64,000 bases of DNA from the NCBI GenBank assembly GCA_021401465.1, contig JADDMT010000070.1:101959-165958 (forward strand). The letters are read 5' to 3'. Source of the DNA: Teratosphaeria epicoccoides (taxonomy: Eukaryota > Ascomycota > Dothideomycetes > Mycosphaerellales > Teratosphaeriaceae). Both the position numbers and the translations under genes were made by a program. Positions 44,954-54,766 of this stretch are shown here, one piece after another. Under the pieces are notes generated by a model. The model made no database searches and was not told the DNA's origin. It worked only from the letters and a program-made list of their open reading frames with translations. Positions within the stretch are counted from its first letter, which is position 1. Each line of letters begins with the position of its first letter.

Positions 44954-46128
44954 ATGGCTCAGAAAGTCCAGGAAGTCCTTGCCAAGGCCACAGGTGGCGC
45001 TCTGGGACACAAGTTGCCGACAGCAAGGCTGGGCAAGCATGGTCCTGAGGTCGTTCGGCTGGGTTATGGCACCATGGGCCTGGTAGTTCACAAACCTCCC
45101 CCGTGGGTTGAGCATGATCGCTGATGCAGTCTAGAGCGCCTTCTACGGCAGACCGAAGCCTGACGAGGAGCGCTTCAAGGTACTTGACAGGGCATACGAG
45201 CTCGGTGACACCTTCTGGGACACTGCGGACATGTACCAGGATTCTGAAGACCTTCTGGGAAAGTGGTTCAGGGCGAACCCAGGCAAGCGCGAGCATATTT
45301 TCCTGGCGACCAAGTTTGCGAACAAAGTTGATGAGCAGGGCAATCGTTCGGTTGACAGCTCGCCTGAATATGCTCGTTCGGCGATTGAGAAGTCGCTGAA
45401 GCGGTTGGGGTTGCCGTACGTTGATTTGTATTATGCGCATCGTTTGGACGGGAAGACGCCCGTCGAGAAGACGATGGAGGAGCTCAAGAAGATGAAAAAG
45501 GAGGGCTTGATCAAGTACATCGGTCTTTCCGAGTGCTCAAGCGAGTCTCTCCGCCGTGCTTGCGAGGTGGAGCACGTTGATGCTGTCCAAATCGAGTACT
45601 CGCCCTTCACAATCGACATCGAGCGTGACGAGATCGGACTGCTGAAAACTTGCCGCGAGCTTGGCGTTGCCACTGTCGCTTACTCGCCCATTGGTCGTGG
45701 TATGCTCGGTGGCCAGATCCGCAGCCCGGATGACTTCGAGGAGGGCGACTTCCGCAAGTTCGCTCCTCGTTTCAGCAAGGAGAATTTCCCGAAGAACTTG
45801 CAGCTCGTTGACCGCATTACGGAGATTGCGAAGAAGAAGAACGCAACGCCTAGCCAGCTGACTCTGGCGTGGCTGCTGCACCAGGGTGATGACATCTTCC
45901 CGGTGAGTGACTGCCCATGAGTCTCGCTTTGAAAGGCTGACATTGGTCCAGATTCCAGGCACTACCAACCTCGAGCGCTTGCAGGAGAACATTGATGCGC
46001 TCAAGATCAGCCTGTCGAAAGAGGAGGAGCACGAGATTCGCAAGGCCGTTGAGGCTGCTGAGATCCATGGATCCAGATATCCTGAGGCGTTCGCCAAGGC
46101 TTTGTTTGCGGACACCCCAGCGTTGTAG
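44954..46128 (+). CDS. Aldo-keto reductase, pyridoxal reductase-like (AKR)
   Basis: NADPH-dependent carbonyl reductase with TIM-barrel fold. Exons 44954-45082, 45135-45902, 45952-46128 (introns 52 and 49 nt, phase 0); 357 residues. Visible AKR elements: VVRLGYGTMGL, FWDTADMYQDSEDLLG (catalytic Tyr near residue 76), FLATKFAN (Lys near 101), VDLYYAHRLDG (His near 144), GLIKYIGLSECSSE, VQIEYSPF, VAYSPIGRGMLGG and the cofactor segment PIPGTTNLERLQEN from the last exon. The pattern fits the group containing fission yeast Plr1 pyridoxal reductase and AKR13-type enzymes; the exact substrate is not determined. Confidence 0.93.
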
Positions 46129-46562
46129 AGACAGATAACGGCATGGTTCGACGACGTCTGAACGTTTGATCAAGCAACTAGACTAGAAGGCCGCTAAAAG
46201 GTTTTTGAACAGATCATATACGTGCCAATACAAGAAACAAAACCGGAATGGAACTCAGCTTGCAACGCCTTCACAATAATATCCTGCGATGTCAGCGAGG
46301 AAGATAAGCTTAACCTTGCCGAAGAGCAAGCTTCCTGATAGCTCATCGGCGCAAGCTTCCCTATTCGCTACTCTCCACATGCCGGCAACGAGGAAGCCCC
46401 CTCACGAAAGGTGTCTAGCGACAAGTGCCGAAATAACAGCAATTTGGACACCGTCCTCGAGAAGCTCCTACAGCGCCCTCCTATCGCTTCCGTCCAGCAT
46501 GTTTTGTAGCCCATAACCAGTCAAAGCTGCACCAGCATACCCTCCACTGCCCTTGTCTCTCG
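46129..46562. other. Convergent spacer, nothing seen
   Basis: About 434 bases between the reductase stop and the stop of the minus-strand mini-protein gene. Confidence 0.45.
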
Positions 46563-46824
46563 TCACTCTGGACATTTCCCGGTGCGACACTCCTGATCGC
46601 ACATGATATTGCACTCCTCGCAGTACTCCTCTCTCTAAGAAATCATAGGTCTCAGTCTGAAGTCCGGGAGAAAGTCTACGGAATTGGTCACGCTGCTAAT
46701 GACTCACGTTCCACCTCCTATACAAACAGAAACCGCAGCCGCAGCCGTCCTTGGCCTGAGCTTGGACAATGAGTAGGAGCGCGAGGACCGTGATCGAGGC
46801 CGTGAGAGATTGGAGGCAGCGCAT
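46563..46824 (-). CDS. Small secreted cysteine-rich protein (two exons)
   Basis: Exons in transcript order 46824-46708 and 46634-46563, with a 73-nt intron (GTGAGT donor, TTAG acceptor, phase 0); 62 residues. Residues 1-24 form a signal peptide with a strong hydrophobic core (ITVLALLLIV) and likely cleavage after AQA. The mature part of about 38 residues has eight Cys in the spacing C-x-C-x2-C-x10-C-x2-C-x3-C-x3-C-x4-C, enough for four disulfides. I do not recognise the fold; such proteins are typical fungal effector or antimicrobial candidates, which here is inference from size and cysteines only. The second exon has no ATG and is below usual ORF cut-offs. A weaker acceptor six bases on would drop two residues. 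A 20-bp tandem repeat lies 123 bp upstream. Confidence 0.62.
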
Positions 46825-48114
46825 GGTGCGTGGAATGCGGGTGTGTTTTGGGTTTTGTAGAGAGCTGCTGGTCGGTCGTTGGTTTCGTGGAGTGTTTGGT
46901 CGTCCGTCGATCTGGGAGTTCGATGCTCCTCTCATTTTATAGATGTGAGTCTGTAGCGGTCGATTGGAGTCTGTAGCGGTCGATTGGAGTCTGTAGCGGT
47001 CGATTGGAGTCTGTAGCGGTCGATTGGAGTCTGTAGCGGTCGAATGGAGTCTGGACCGGCAAATACCAGCTCCCCCGGAGCAAAGCCACGCAGCCAGGAG
47101 GTCGGTGAAAGACACTCACTGCATGACTGTTTCAAAGAGCAGCTTTCTGCACCGTTCGCCCCTCCGTGCGTGCGGTCTAGATTGGGCTTGACGGCAAGGT
47201 ATACCATGCCCACCTGTCTAAGCTGTAGACTGGGGTGTCGGTTAACCCAATTCACCGCCCCTGTGCCAAATGGCCCAGGCTCGACTGTCGAGCTCCAGTC
47301 GGTCATATCTGTTGCACGAACCTCGCACACAGACAAGCTCCGAGCAGCTCGCTTGCCAGCAAGCCATCCCTTTGCTTCACAGCCAAGGTGAAGAATCGAT
47401 AGGATCTCAACTTGCCCGTGGGGTAGCGCAACCAAGAGCGCTTCGTCCAATCCCAAGGGGTGTTGCACGTACACCCTGGAGGGAAATGCAACAAGCGATA
47501 CCACAAGAGGTATAGGATGCACGTTCCTCATTCACCGTCGAGTTTGCAAGGGGATCATGGTCGCTGGAGGACCTATGCGTCGCGAGAATGCCAGAGTGAC
47601 CGGAACGCAGCCAGGATGGCAAAGCTCAGTATTCGTTCATCAACCCTGTTTGACAATTTCGACGCCTTGAGTTGATACCCCCCGCCCGCCATTATCGATG
47701 CTGGTGAGGAGCAGGAGGAGCACAACACCTAGGCCGCCAAGCATTGGACATCTGTTCACGACACCCATGCCGCAAGCGAAAGACGTTAATGTTGCCGCCT
47801 GCCCTTGGATCTCCAGTGTGTTTTCCTTTCAAGCCACGGGTGATCAGAGGATCAAGGATCCATGTTGACCCCTCTGTTTCGAAACATATCTGTATGATCA
47901 TCAGGAGACGGCGGGAAAGACGTTCTTAGCGGATTCGGACTATTCCAACCAAGAAGACGACAATTCCAAGCCCACTGCTCATGCCGCGCGGTTCCTGGGA
48001 TCAGGTGAACGGCGCATAGCTCAGCACTTTAGGAGGTGAGATTTGCGTGAGTGTACTTTGATCCTTCGCCAGATGCCTGGTTCTAGTTCCTCAGAACGCA
48101 TTCGGTCATAGAAG
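46825..48114. other. Intergenic, 1.3 kb, no gene seen
   Basis: Apart from the tandem repeat at 46947-47055 I see only random frames. The repeat creates artificial open frames on the minus strand (46932-47531) because 20 bp is not a multiple of three. Confidence 0.4.
46947..47055. repeat. 20-bp tandem repeat, five perfect or near-perfect units
   Basis: Unit GAGTCTGTAGCGGTCGATTG starts at 46947, 46967, 46987, 47007 and 47027; the fifth differs by one base, and a sixth, partial unit follows. Located 123 bp upstream of the secreted mini-protein start. It is head-to-tail without spacers, so not a CRISPR array. Confidence 0.95.
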
Positions 48115-48521
48115 ATGATGCCAAGCAAAACGAGCTCAAGCACGTCCAAGCCCGATAAGAAGAATCATTATCGGCGATTGGCCACTTTGTTCAGCAAAGG
48201 ATTCAAGATCCATGAGAAATTGAAGAGTGGGTGCAGGGTTGCTATATTCGTGGAAGCACACGGTGTGCTTGACGTTTACCTGTCCGACAAGGCCTCTGAC
48301 TGGCCGCCGGATCAAGGTCGTATCTTTGTAAGTCCAACGCAAGCTTCACTTGCATTAGGGACGGCCTTGTAATAATCGATTAGAGAGATGGCCACATCAA
48401 GCTGCGGTGTGGCATTAGAGATTCTGTGTTGGAACGGGACTATTGGGTGCTGCGGCCTCGAGCGTCGCTGAAGAAGTTTCTGCGCATCCGTGGACGTGGC
48501 CATCGAAGGGTGGTGAGCTGA
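48115..48521 (+). CDS. Small MADS-box-like protein (weak)
   Basis: Exons 48115-48327 and 48384-48521 (56-nt intron, phase 0); 116 residues, starting MMPSKT (either Met possible). Residues about 18-60 read like the core of a MADS/SRF domain: basic start KKNHYRRLATLFSKGFKIHE, then GCRVAIFVEAHGVLDVYLS, matching the family's T-L-F-x-K-x-x-E-L and V-A-x-x-I-x-x-x-G-x-x-x-x-Y-x-S rhythm. The second exon continues with a basic tail (RASLKKFLRIRGRGHRR). Conserved DNA-contact residues are only partly present. I consider MADS relationship possible, not shown. It may be an orphan or a decayed copy. Confidence 0.48.
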
Positions 48522-48839
48522 CTACCGCGCACTAGACATTCATACCTATGACACGCAAACTCGCTTACGCAAGTCTCGAGCACTGGTGCGATGCTGAATG
48601 ACGAAAGCGGGTGGTCAGATTCCGGATCACGGTTCTGAGAATGTACAAACCGGACTCTGGGATATGGGTCGCAGACTACGCACAATCGCAAGCATAAGAG
48701 ACTCGATCTTGCACAACATGCTCCCAACACAATCCTTCGACTACCTCCAATCTTAGCTGGTCTAAGGGCTCATCATCTTCATATTGGTTGCTATCTAGTT
48801 CAGACTACCTTGCTCGCCCTTCCAAAAGGCACTTCTATC
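48522..48839. other. Intergenic, nothing seen
   Basis: 318 bases between two plus-strand hypothetical genes. Confidence 0.5.
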
Positions 48840-51249
48840 ATGGCTACTGCGAAAGTCCGGGGACCATTGCCAGAATTGACAAAAGGAGTCTTCGATATCG
48901 AAAATGACCAACATCGCGGTTGTCACACTTCAGAGCGGGTAGCCATCCAGGAGACAGACATCGAGCAGATTGTACGGGATGCTATCAACTTGACACCACC
49001 GCGCGTTGGACAGAACAGTTCGGCCGTGAGACGACCGCCAGTAGTCCGGGCAGAGCAAGGCGAACATTCTCCTGGAGTCACTCAGGATGTAGATGATGAT
49101 GAAGAGGTAGAAGAGACGGCGGAGGAGCGCGAGGAGGACGAGAGAATGGACTCAGCGAGCTGATGACGAAGTCAAGCGAGCTAATGTGGCTGCTGGCCGG
49201 GATGCTTACTCATATGTTTTCCCTGGCCTTGCTGCGATGTCGCTGATCGACATGATACGGGCGGATGCAATCATCTGGTGGGGAGAAAGGAACAGGCAAC
49301 CTGGCATCGTCACCAAAACTCGCAATCTAGCCTCCAAGCGCATTGCAGTAACAGTCTTCGCCCTCAAGAATGTTATTGCTCCAGCGGGACTGCATTGGAA
49401 AAGCGTTGTGACCCCAGAAGTGGTCAAATTGATGACACATGTGCTTCATGAGGGTATACCGCAAATGGAGCCAGACATGCGAGAGTTGCTCTGGAAATAT
49501 CTTGACGAACAGACCGTCGCCCCCACACAGACGCAAGACAATGTCTTAGAAAAGGCTGGTACAGTCCTTGACGCCTACATCCACGGGATCAGAGACGACA
49601 ATCCGAGCGCTGCTCGACGAAATCTGGACTGTCTGGGCCATCTGAATCAAGAACTCATCGCGATCAACGATACTTTACATCTTAAACGAACTGATCACAC
49701 GATACCTCTCAAACTTGTCAGACGCCTCCTCGAACTTCCCGCTGATGAAAGAGACTGTGAAGTCAAGCAGTTAGGAGCTTTGCTGTTCCAAGGAGGCTTT
49801 CGAAGTGTTGCGAAGGCAATACTAGATCCGAACGAGGTCGAAAGCATCAACCTTTCCGACGCGACGCGCGACGGTATCAACCTTCATCGAGACCAACACC
49901 GCTGGCCAGAAAACGCTGGAGCAGAAAACAGTGACCCTCGAAGTGACGAGATCCACCGCCTTATGGAACCTTCAGTTTCGGCGGCAGTGCAAATGGACCT
50001 TGACAATTCCTCGCGACCGGGCACATCGCGCTTCACGAATGACGACCCCTTTCGAGCCACAACAGGCGACCCTTCTCGTCACAATCCAGACCGCTACGGA
50101 CCTCAAATCTTTGCAAACATATCTCCCGGCTCTGCTGACCGTGGTATCCGCAAAACACGGTCTTGAGGGAGTTCCTCTCCTGATGCTCGGCCTAGGGGTA
50201 TGCCGCCGGTCTTTGACGACGTTCCAGGCCCAGAGCTCGGTGCTGATGGAGTGACACCCCTAGGCAAAATTGTGGAAGTCAGGCGCTTTGGCCATGGTCT
50301 CAGAGTCTTCCTGAACATAGGCACACATTCACAGCCACTTTTCGACTGTCGAGCAGGCAGCTACATTGGAAAGGGTCTTGCTCAAATGTGGCTGGTCCAA
50401 CAGAACGAGCAAGCATATAAGCGCCAATACGACTTCAAGCAGGTGAAGGGCGTAGATGTTCTCGCCTTCTCCCATGTCACTGTGATGGAGTCAAAAGCAG
50501 AATCCGACCGTGAGCCTGTCACCTACGTCCGTGTGCAATGGCGTGCAAACTCTGTCCCAGGGATGCCTCCAGAGGAGTGGATAAGTAGATCAGAGGCGAT
50601 AGCGCTGGTGGGTAAGCGCTACGTTGATGAATGCTTGTTGCCAGAGCTGGAACGTCGGAACAACATACGTCGTGAGTGGATCTACCAGTGCAGGTTGCAG
50701 AGTAAGCATCCGGACACTGGAGATCCTGTCACGGGGGAGCAGAAGCGGAACATGCCATGGACCTTTGGTTCGATGAGTACTTATGCCGCAGAAAGTCCTG
50801 GCTCTTCAACGTCAGATGGCGAGAATGTCTATACGCCTACAACAACGTTTAACACATTCAGAACAGCAGCAATCAGTCAGGTTGCTCATCGCGCAAGACA
50901 GCAGTCGCCACCACGCCATAGTAGATTACAAACTCCGCCGCCAAGTCGACCTGGCAGGTCGGGCCTCAGCGCTGCACCACCGACGGCAATTCACAATCAT
51001 TCCGAGCAGGAAAATGACGACGATGACTTGTACGGGCTTTCGCCGACGTTTGACGGTGCCGCTGATAAGCAGCAAGCTCGCTACAGAAGACCGTCGTCGC
51101 CACATCGAACTTTATCACTGTCGTCGCCGCAAGACAGACCTCGCAGGTCGGGACGCAGGGCTGTGCCTTCAGAAGCAGTGCGTTACAACACCGAGCATGG
51201 ACTTGACAGATACGGTAACCGCGTCCGCCCTGGATACCAGCACAGATAA
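48840..51249 (+). CDS. Long hypothetical protein with one in-frame stop (possibly pseudogene)
   Basis: Three coding blocks in order. Block 1 (48840-49106) starts at ATG (MATAKVRG) and ends in acidic DVDDDEE. A possible 49-nt intron (49107-49155, weak GTAGAA donor) joins it in phase to block 2 (49156-50163), an all-helical region with YSYVFPGLAAMSLIDMIRAD and LLWKYLDEQTV. A single TGA at 50164-50166 separates it from block 3, which continues in the same frame to 51249. That block has GKIVEVRRFGHGLRVFLNIG, YVRVQWRANSVP..EEWISRSEA and a Ser/Pro/Arg-rich tail. I could not find a splice pair that removes the TGA. So either the gene carries a nonsense mutation, or blocks 1-2 and 3 (own ATG at 50200) are separate genes. 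No known family; a chromo-like barrel in block 3 is a weak suggestion. Confidence 0.5.
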
Positions 51250-52402
51250 ATGTCTTCTCCATCACAGTATGACGGACAGCGGAGTTGTTTGCTAGACGTA
51301 GCATGTGCGAGCATTCAACATCAACACCTGGTAAAGTGCAGGTGACGCGTTGCAGGAGATCAGCGTCCAAAGGTTGGTAGGTTTAGCGGATAGGAGAGAC
51401 AGCGTACGATGAGGCATCTGGTTCGGGTCTGAGGCTGTAGGGATCTTGATTTTTGTATAAAACACCAGACTGACTGTTCGACGGATACAGGAGATCTGCT
51501 TACTGTAAGGTAGCTTTGATTTTAGCCGAGTCAGGCCTTCAGGGGTGATCAGTTGTCGCGGTAGCTATAGTCTGTACTTGGTCTGGTAGGAACGGTATAA
51601 AGATCGTACAGTCGCACGCGACGTAGTGCTCCTTCTGCGCAAGCAAATCATCGCTCACTCGTCACATTCGCATCCGCCAGAATCTGACCGTCTAACATGC
51701 CCCTCAGCCATTGGCAGGACTCAACATCGCGAATGACCTTCTTCGCCGCACTAGACTCTACAGAGACGAGAATATGATGCCTAATTGCATTCCTAGAAAG
51801 AAGACCAAAGCAACTTGAAATGGTGATCGGGCTCCATGACATGGAAATCCTGATGTTCACGAGTATTTGCACACAGGCACGTGGAACAGAAACGGGCTGT
51901 TGACTCTGATACAAATGAGCGATTCATTTTCCTATCCTGCCATCGCAATCCCGGTTTCGACCTCCTACTGCTTAGATCCTGCTTCCGGGTTTGAGACAGC
52001 CTGATTGATTCTGGCTACAGGCGCGATTGAAATATGAGCGCGACTTCTATTGGTCGAGAATCGCGTAACAAGCGCTTCTACAAACCCTACACGGACCACA
52101 TGCGATTCTTGCCAGTATCATACGTTTTCATAGATCGCAGTAGGTACATACAACAAACCCCACGCTGCCTCCAAGTCCCACGTTTGTTGTTCACTGCTTC
52201 AGAGAACATGGATCCGAGCTCTAAGCTCTAGTGGTAGAGATTCTCTGCGAGTTCCGGACTTCGTAGGTAGAGCGTATACTCGCCTGTTTCCTGTCGAGCT
52301 ACTCTGCTCTTAGACTTGAAGGCAGAATTCTTCTGCATGGAAGAGATACGAACCTGGAAGCTCAGCTATCATGACTGCCACTAACGAAGGCTGCTCAAGC
52401 CT
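51250..52402. other. Intergenic, about 1.15 kb, nothing supported
   Basis: Short frames only. Composition is intermediate between the gene-rich left and the AT-rich block at the right. Confidence 0.4.
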
Positions 52403-52681
52403 TCAGTCGCTTTCGATCGAGCGCTTTCCTGGTGGACAGCTCGTGGTGCTCCCATCAGCAGCATCATCTCCGTAAGGAGGCGGCGTCTCGTTATCGCTGC
52501 TCAGGGAGGTGGTAGATGTGTGGTTTGTAAGAGCAGGATCTGCGCCAGCTTGAAATGCAACGCAATGGAATCCTTCGATTTGTTGACGAATCCTTTGACG
52601 AAATCTAGCAAGTCGACGGCCTTGTGGGTCGGGTCGTGGGCGTCTGCTTACGGCAATACCAAAGATGAATACGATTGCCAT
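52403..52681 (-). CDS. Possible small protein with N-terminal hydrophobic segment
   Basis: 92 codons from an ATG at 52681. Starts MAIVFIFGIAVS, then an Arg-rich stretch, then a Ser/Thr-rich tail with NETPPPYGDD, which contains a PPxY-type WW ligand. The Arg-rich middle reads badly and may hide an intron or a different exon (a GTAAGC lies right after the hydrophobic start), so the model is uncertain. Divergent from the next gene by 439 bp. No family recognised. Confidence 0.27.
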   Translation of the reverse strand: MAIVFIFGIAVSRRPRPDPQGRRLARFRQRIRQQIEGFHCVAFQAGADPALTNHTSTTSLSSDNETPPPYGDDAADGSTTSCPPGKRSIESD

Positions 52682-53120
52682 GGCACATGCATGCCTATAC
52701 TACACAGGTCTTTGACATGGCCTAAGCTGTAAATATAGATATCTCTTTCAGAGTCGTTGACATCTGAAGTAGCAAGCCTCGTTCGAAAGCCGGGAACCAG
52801 GGACCGGGACACGTGCTTCCAATGTGATTGTCATCCAGAGGTCCGGTTTGCGATTCGCCACCAGCGGCAGCTTGAGCTCTTCAGTCTGGTGTGTAGTGGT
52901 ACAGTAACAGGGCCGCGAGACCCCGCTGTGCTGAGTGCTTGTTGCATGCGAGACTGTTCCAGGGTATCGCAGTACTCACAAAGTTGAAATCGGTCTCTCG
53001 TTTGGCGATGCGGCTTATGCTGCAGCGGTCTTCGCCAAAAGCAGGAAGCAAAGACGTATAAAGGGCTGTACGTGGACTTTGGCACTTTCGCCAGGTTTTC
53101 AATGACAAGCGACACTGACA
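52682..53120. other. Intergenic, nothing supported
   Basis: 439 bases between a possible minus-strand mini-gene and the plus-strand gene starting at 53121. Confidence 0.4.
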
Positions 53121-54011
53121 ATGCCACATATCCGATATCTCCACCTGCCTCCTATCGCGGAGCTGCCAGCTAGCGAGGAAGAAAAGAGATCAAACAGACT
53201 GTCGCCTTTCCGCCACGCGCCAAGGCCATTTCCATTGGATCTTCCCGATAACGAATCTCACGGTCTGCCAAGTGAGGATGAGCAGATGTCTCCGACTATT
53301 GAAGCAGTGCCAGCATCACCAGCGGTTGTCGAGCTTGCGGAGCCAGAAGAGTTTGCTCTCACTCCGGCTAGCTCTCCAGAGCACTCGAGCTTGTCAGGAG
53401 ATCTTGATGGCGACTATGTTCCCACTCTCCAACAGTCCATCGAAGTTCGCGCAAGCAGTAGGGAAGACCTCGCCCTCGCTCAGCCCAGAGGAAGCTGTAG
53501 TCCACTGGGAAGCCTAGACTCGTTGTTATGGGAATCTGAGAGCACAGATGAGATCGCTAGTCGAGGACTTCCCGAAGAAGTAGAGAGCACTGTGGAGCGT
53601 GCTCATGTCGAAGAGGCGAACACCGCTTTGCAGGAGCTGGCTACCATAGCTTCGCAGGAGCTTCAATTCGGCAAAGGCTTTGAACGCGAAGGAGGGCGGA
53701 AACGGGCTAGATCGGCTTCACCTGATGTTGATACTAAGTACACCATTCTCCTGTTGGTTCTTGTGCTGTCTAACGGTTGACATGCAGGTGGTCGCGTTCG
53801 CTTCAGGCGCCGTGATCTCCCTGCACTGCAAATCGACCCCACAGCCGACGAGATACCGCCACGAGCCTTCAATCCCACACCAATCTCTCCAGTGAGATGT
53901 TTCATTCGTGTGCTCGCTGAGCGAGCCACTGTCGAGGGAAGGATGTTCAAGATAGTGTGGCGTGAATCGTGGGTTCATGAATCCAGACTGCCAAACATCG
54001 AGCGTCTGTAG
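53121..54011 (+). CDS. Hypothetical acidic protein with short chromo-like C-terminus
   Basis: Exons 53121-53737 and 53807-54011, joined in phase 2 by a 69-nt intron with a textbook CTAAC branch site; 273 residues. Exon 1 is acidic and Ser/Pro/Glu-rich without domains and ends in a basic patch (REGGRKRARSASPD). Exon 2 lacks ATG but is fully open and protein-like: RRDLPALQIDPTADEIPPRA, then CFIRVLAERATVEGRMFKIV and WRESWVHESRLPNIERL. The last part recalls the aromatic-rich second half of a chromodomain and resembles the WR...EEWISRS segment of the neighbouring long gene. An earlier acceptor (53787) would end the protein after ten more residues; the longer frame favours 53806. No function can be assigned. 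Confidence 0.6.
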
Positions 54012-54766
54012 GAGGCCCACCATCGACAGTATGGCGGGTTGTGGTCAGTCCTCTCGGATTGAAGACTCACGATTTGTTACTGCTGGATCCAGTCATGAAC
54101 GGTGCTTAGTTCGGAGAGCGTGGCGTTTAGTATGTATCGATCGAAATCAAGCCTTGACTTTCCAATCCAAGTACCTGCTACCCTTGCGCTGTATTAGTCT
54201 GGACTCAGTCCGAGTCTGCCTTGATTTGCAAGTCCAACAATCGTAGGTAAAGCACTCCTACGGTAGAGCGTAGCCTGGCCTGAGTGTCTCTGTCCGTGAT
54301 CGTAGCAAGGCAGGCGAACCCGTATGGGAATCCGTATCCACTTTAATCGATGTCCTGTAACACTGCGGCGTTGCGCTCTCTCAGCCAATACGCAATCCTA
54401 TGGAATGTAGCTTCATCACCACACAGGGTCGCCCGTACGGGGTGTCGCATGTGGGAGCTCGCATGCGAGACCTCGCACAGGAGACTTCGCATAGATCGTG
54501 TTACGCATGGACAATTGCAAATGCGGGAGATGGAGGAAGGATCGTCCGTACGGGATGATTGCAATGAGGCCACGGATAGCTTGGCGATAGCTTCCCTTAC
54601 GGGCGCTGTGTAGCGGATATGATGCAGAATAAGGGCAAAGCTGCAAAATCGCTGAGTCAGCAAAGTCAACTTCTGACTCTGCGGCGCGTGCGACGCGTCG
54701 GGCACCTTCAGTCGCATTCACAATACGACAAAGTCTATTATTAATTACTAAGCGCACACAGCTCAA
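54012..54766. other. Transition zone, no gene seen
   Basis: Sequence between the last coding gene and the AT-rich block. Contains several GCAT/CGCATG-rich short inverted motifs around 54440-54500, but no coding frame I can support. Confidence 0.4.

Noticed and set aside
46947..47055. CRISPR-like array
   Set aside because: Units are directly adjacent with no spacers, and the sequence is fungal.
46932..47531. 199-codon minus-strand frame with repeated peptide
   Set aside because: Product of the 20-bp tandem repeat, which reads in three frames; no start or domain support.
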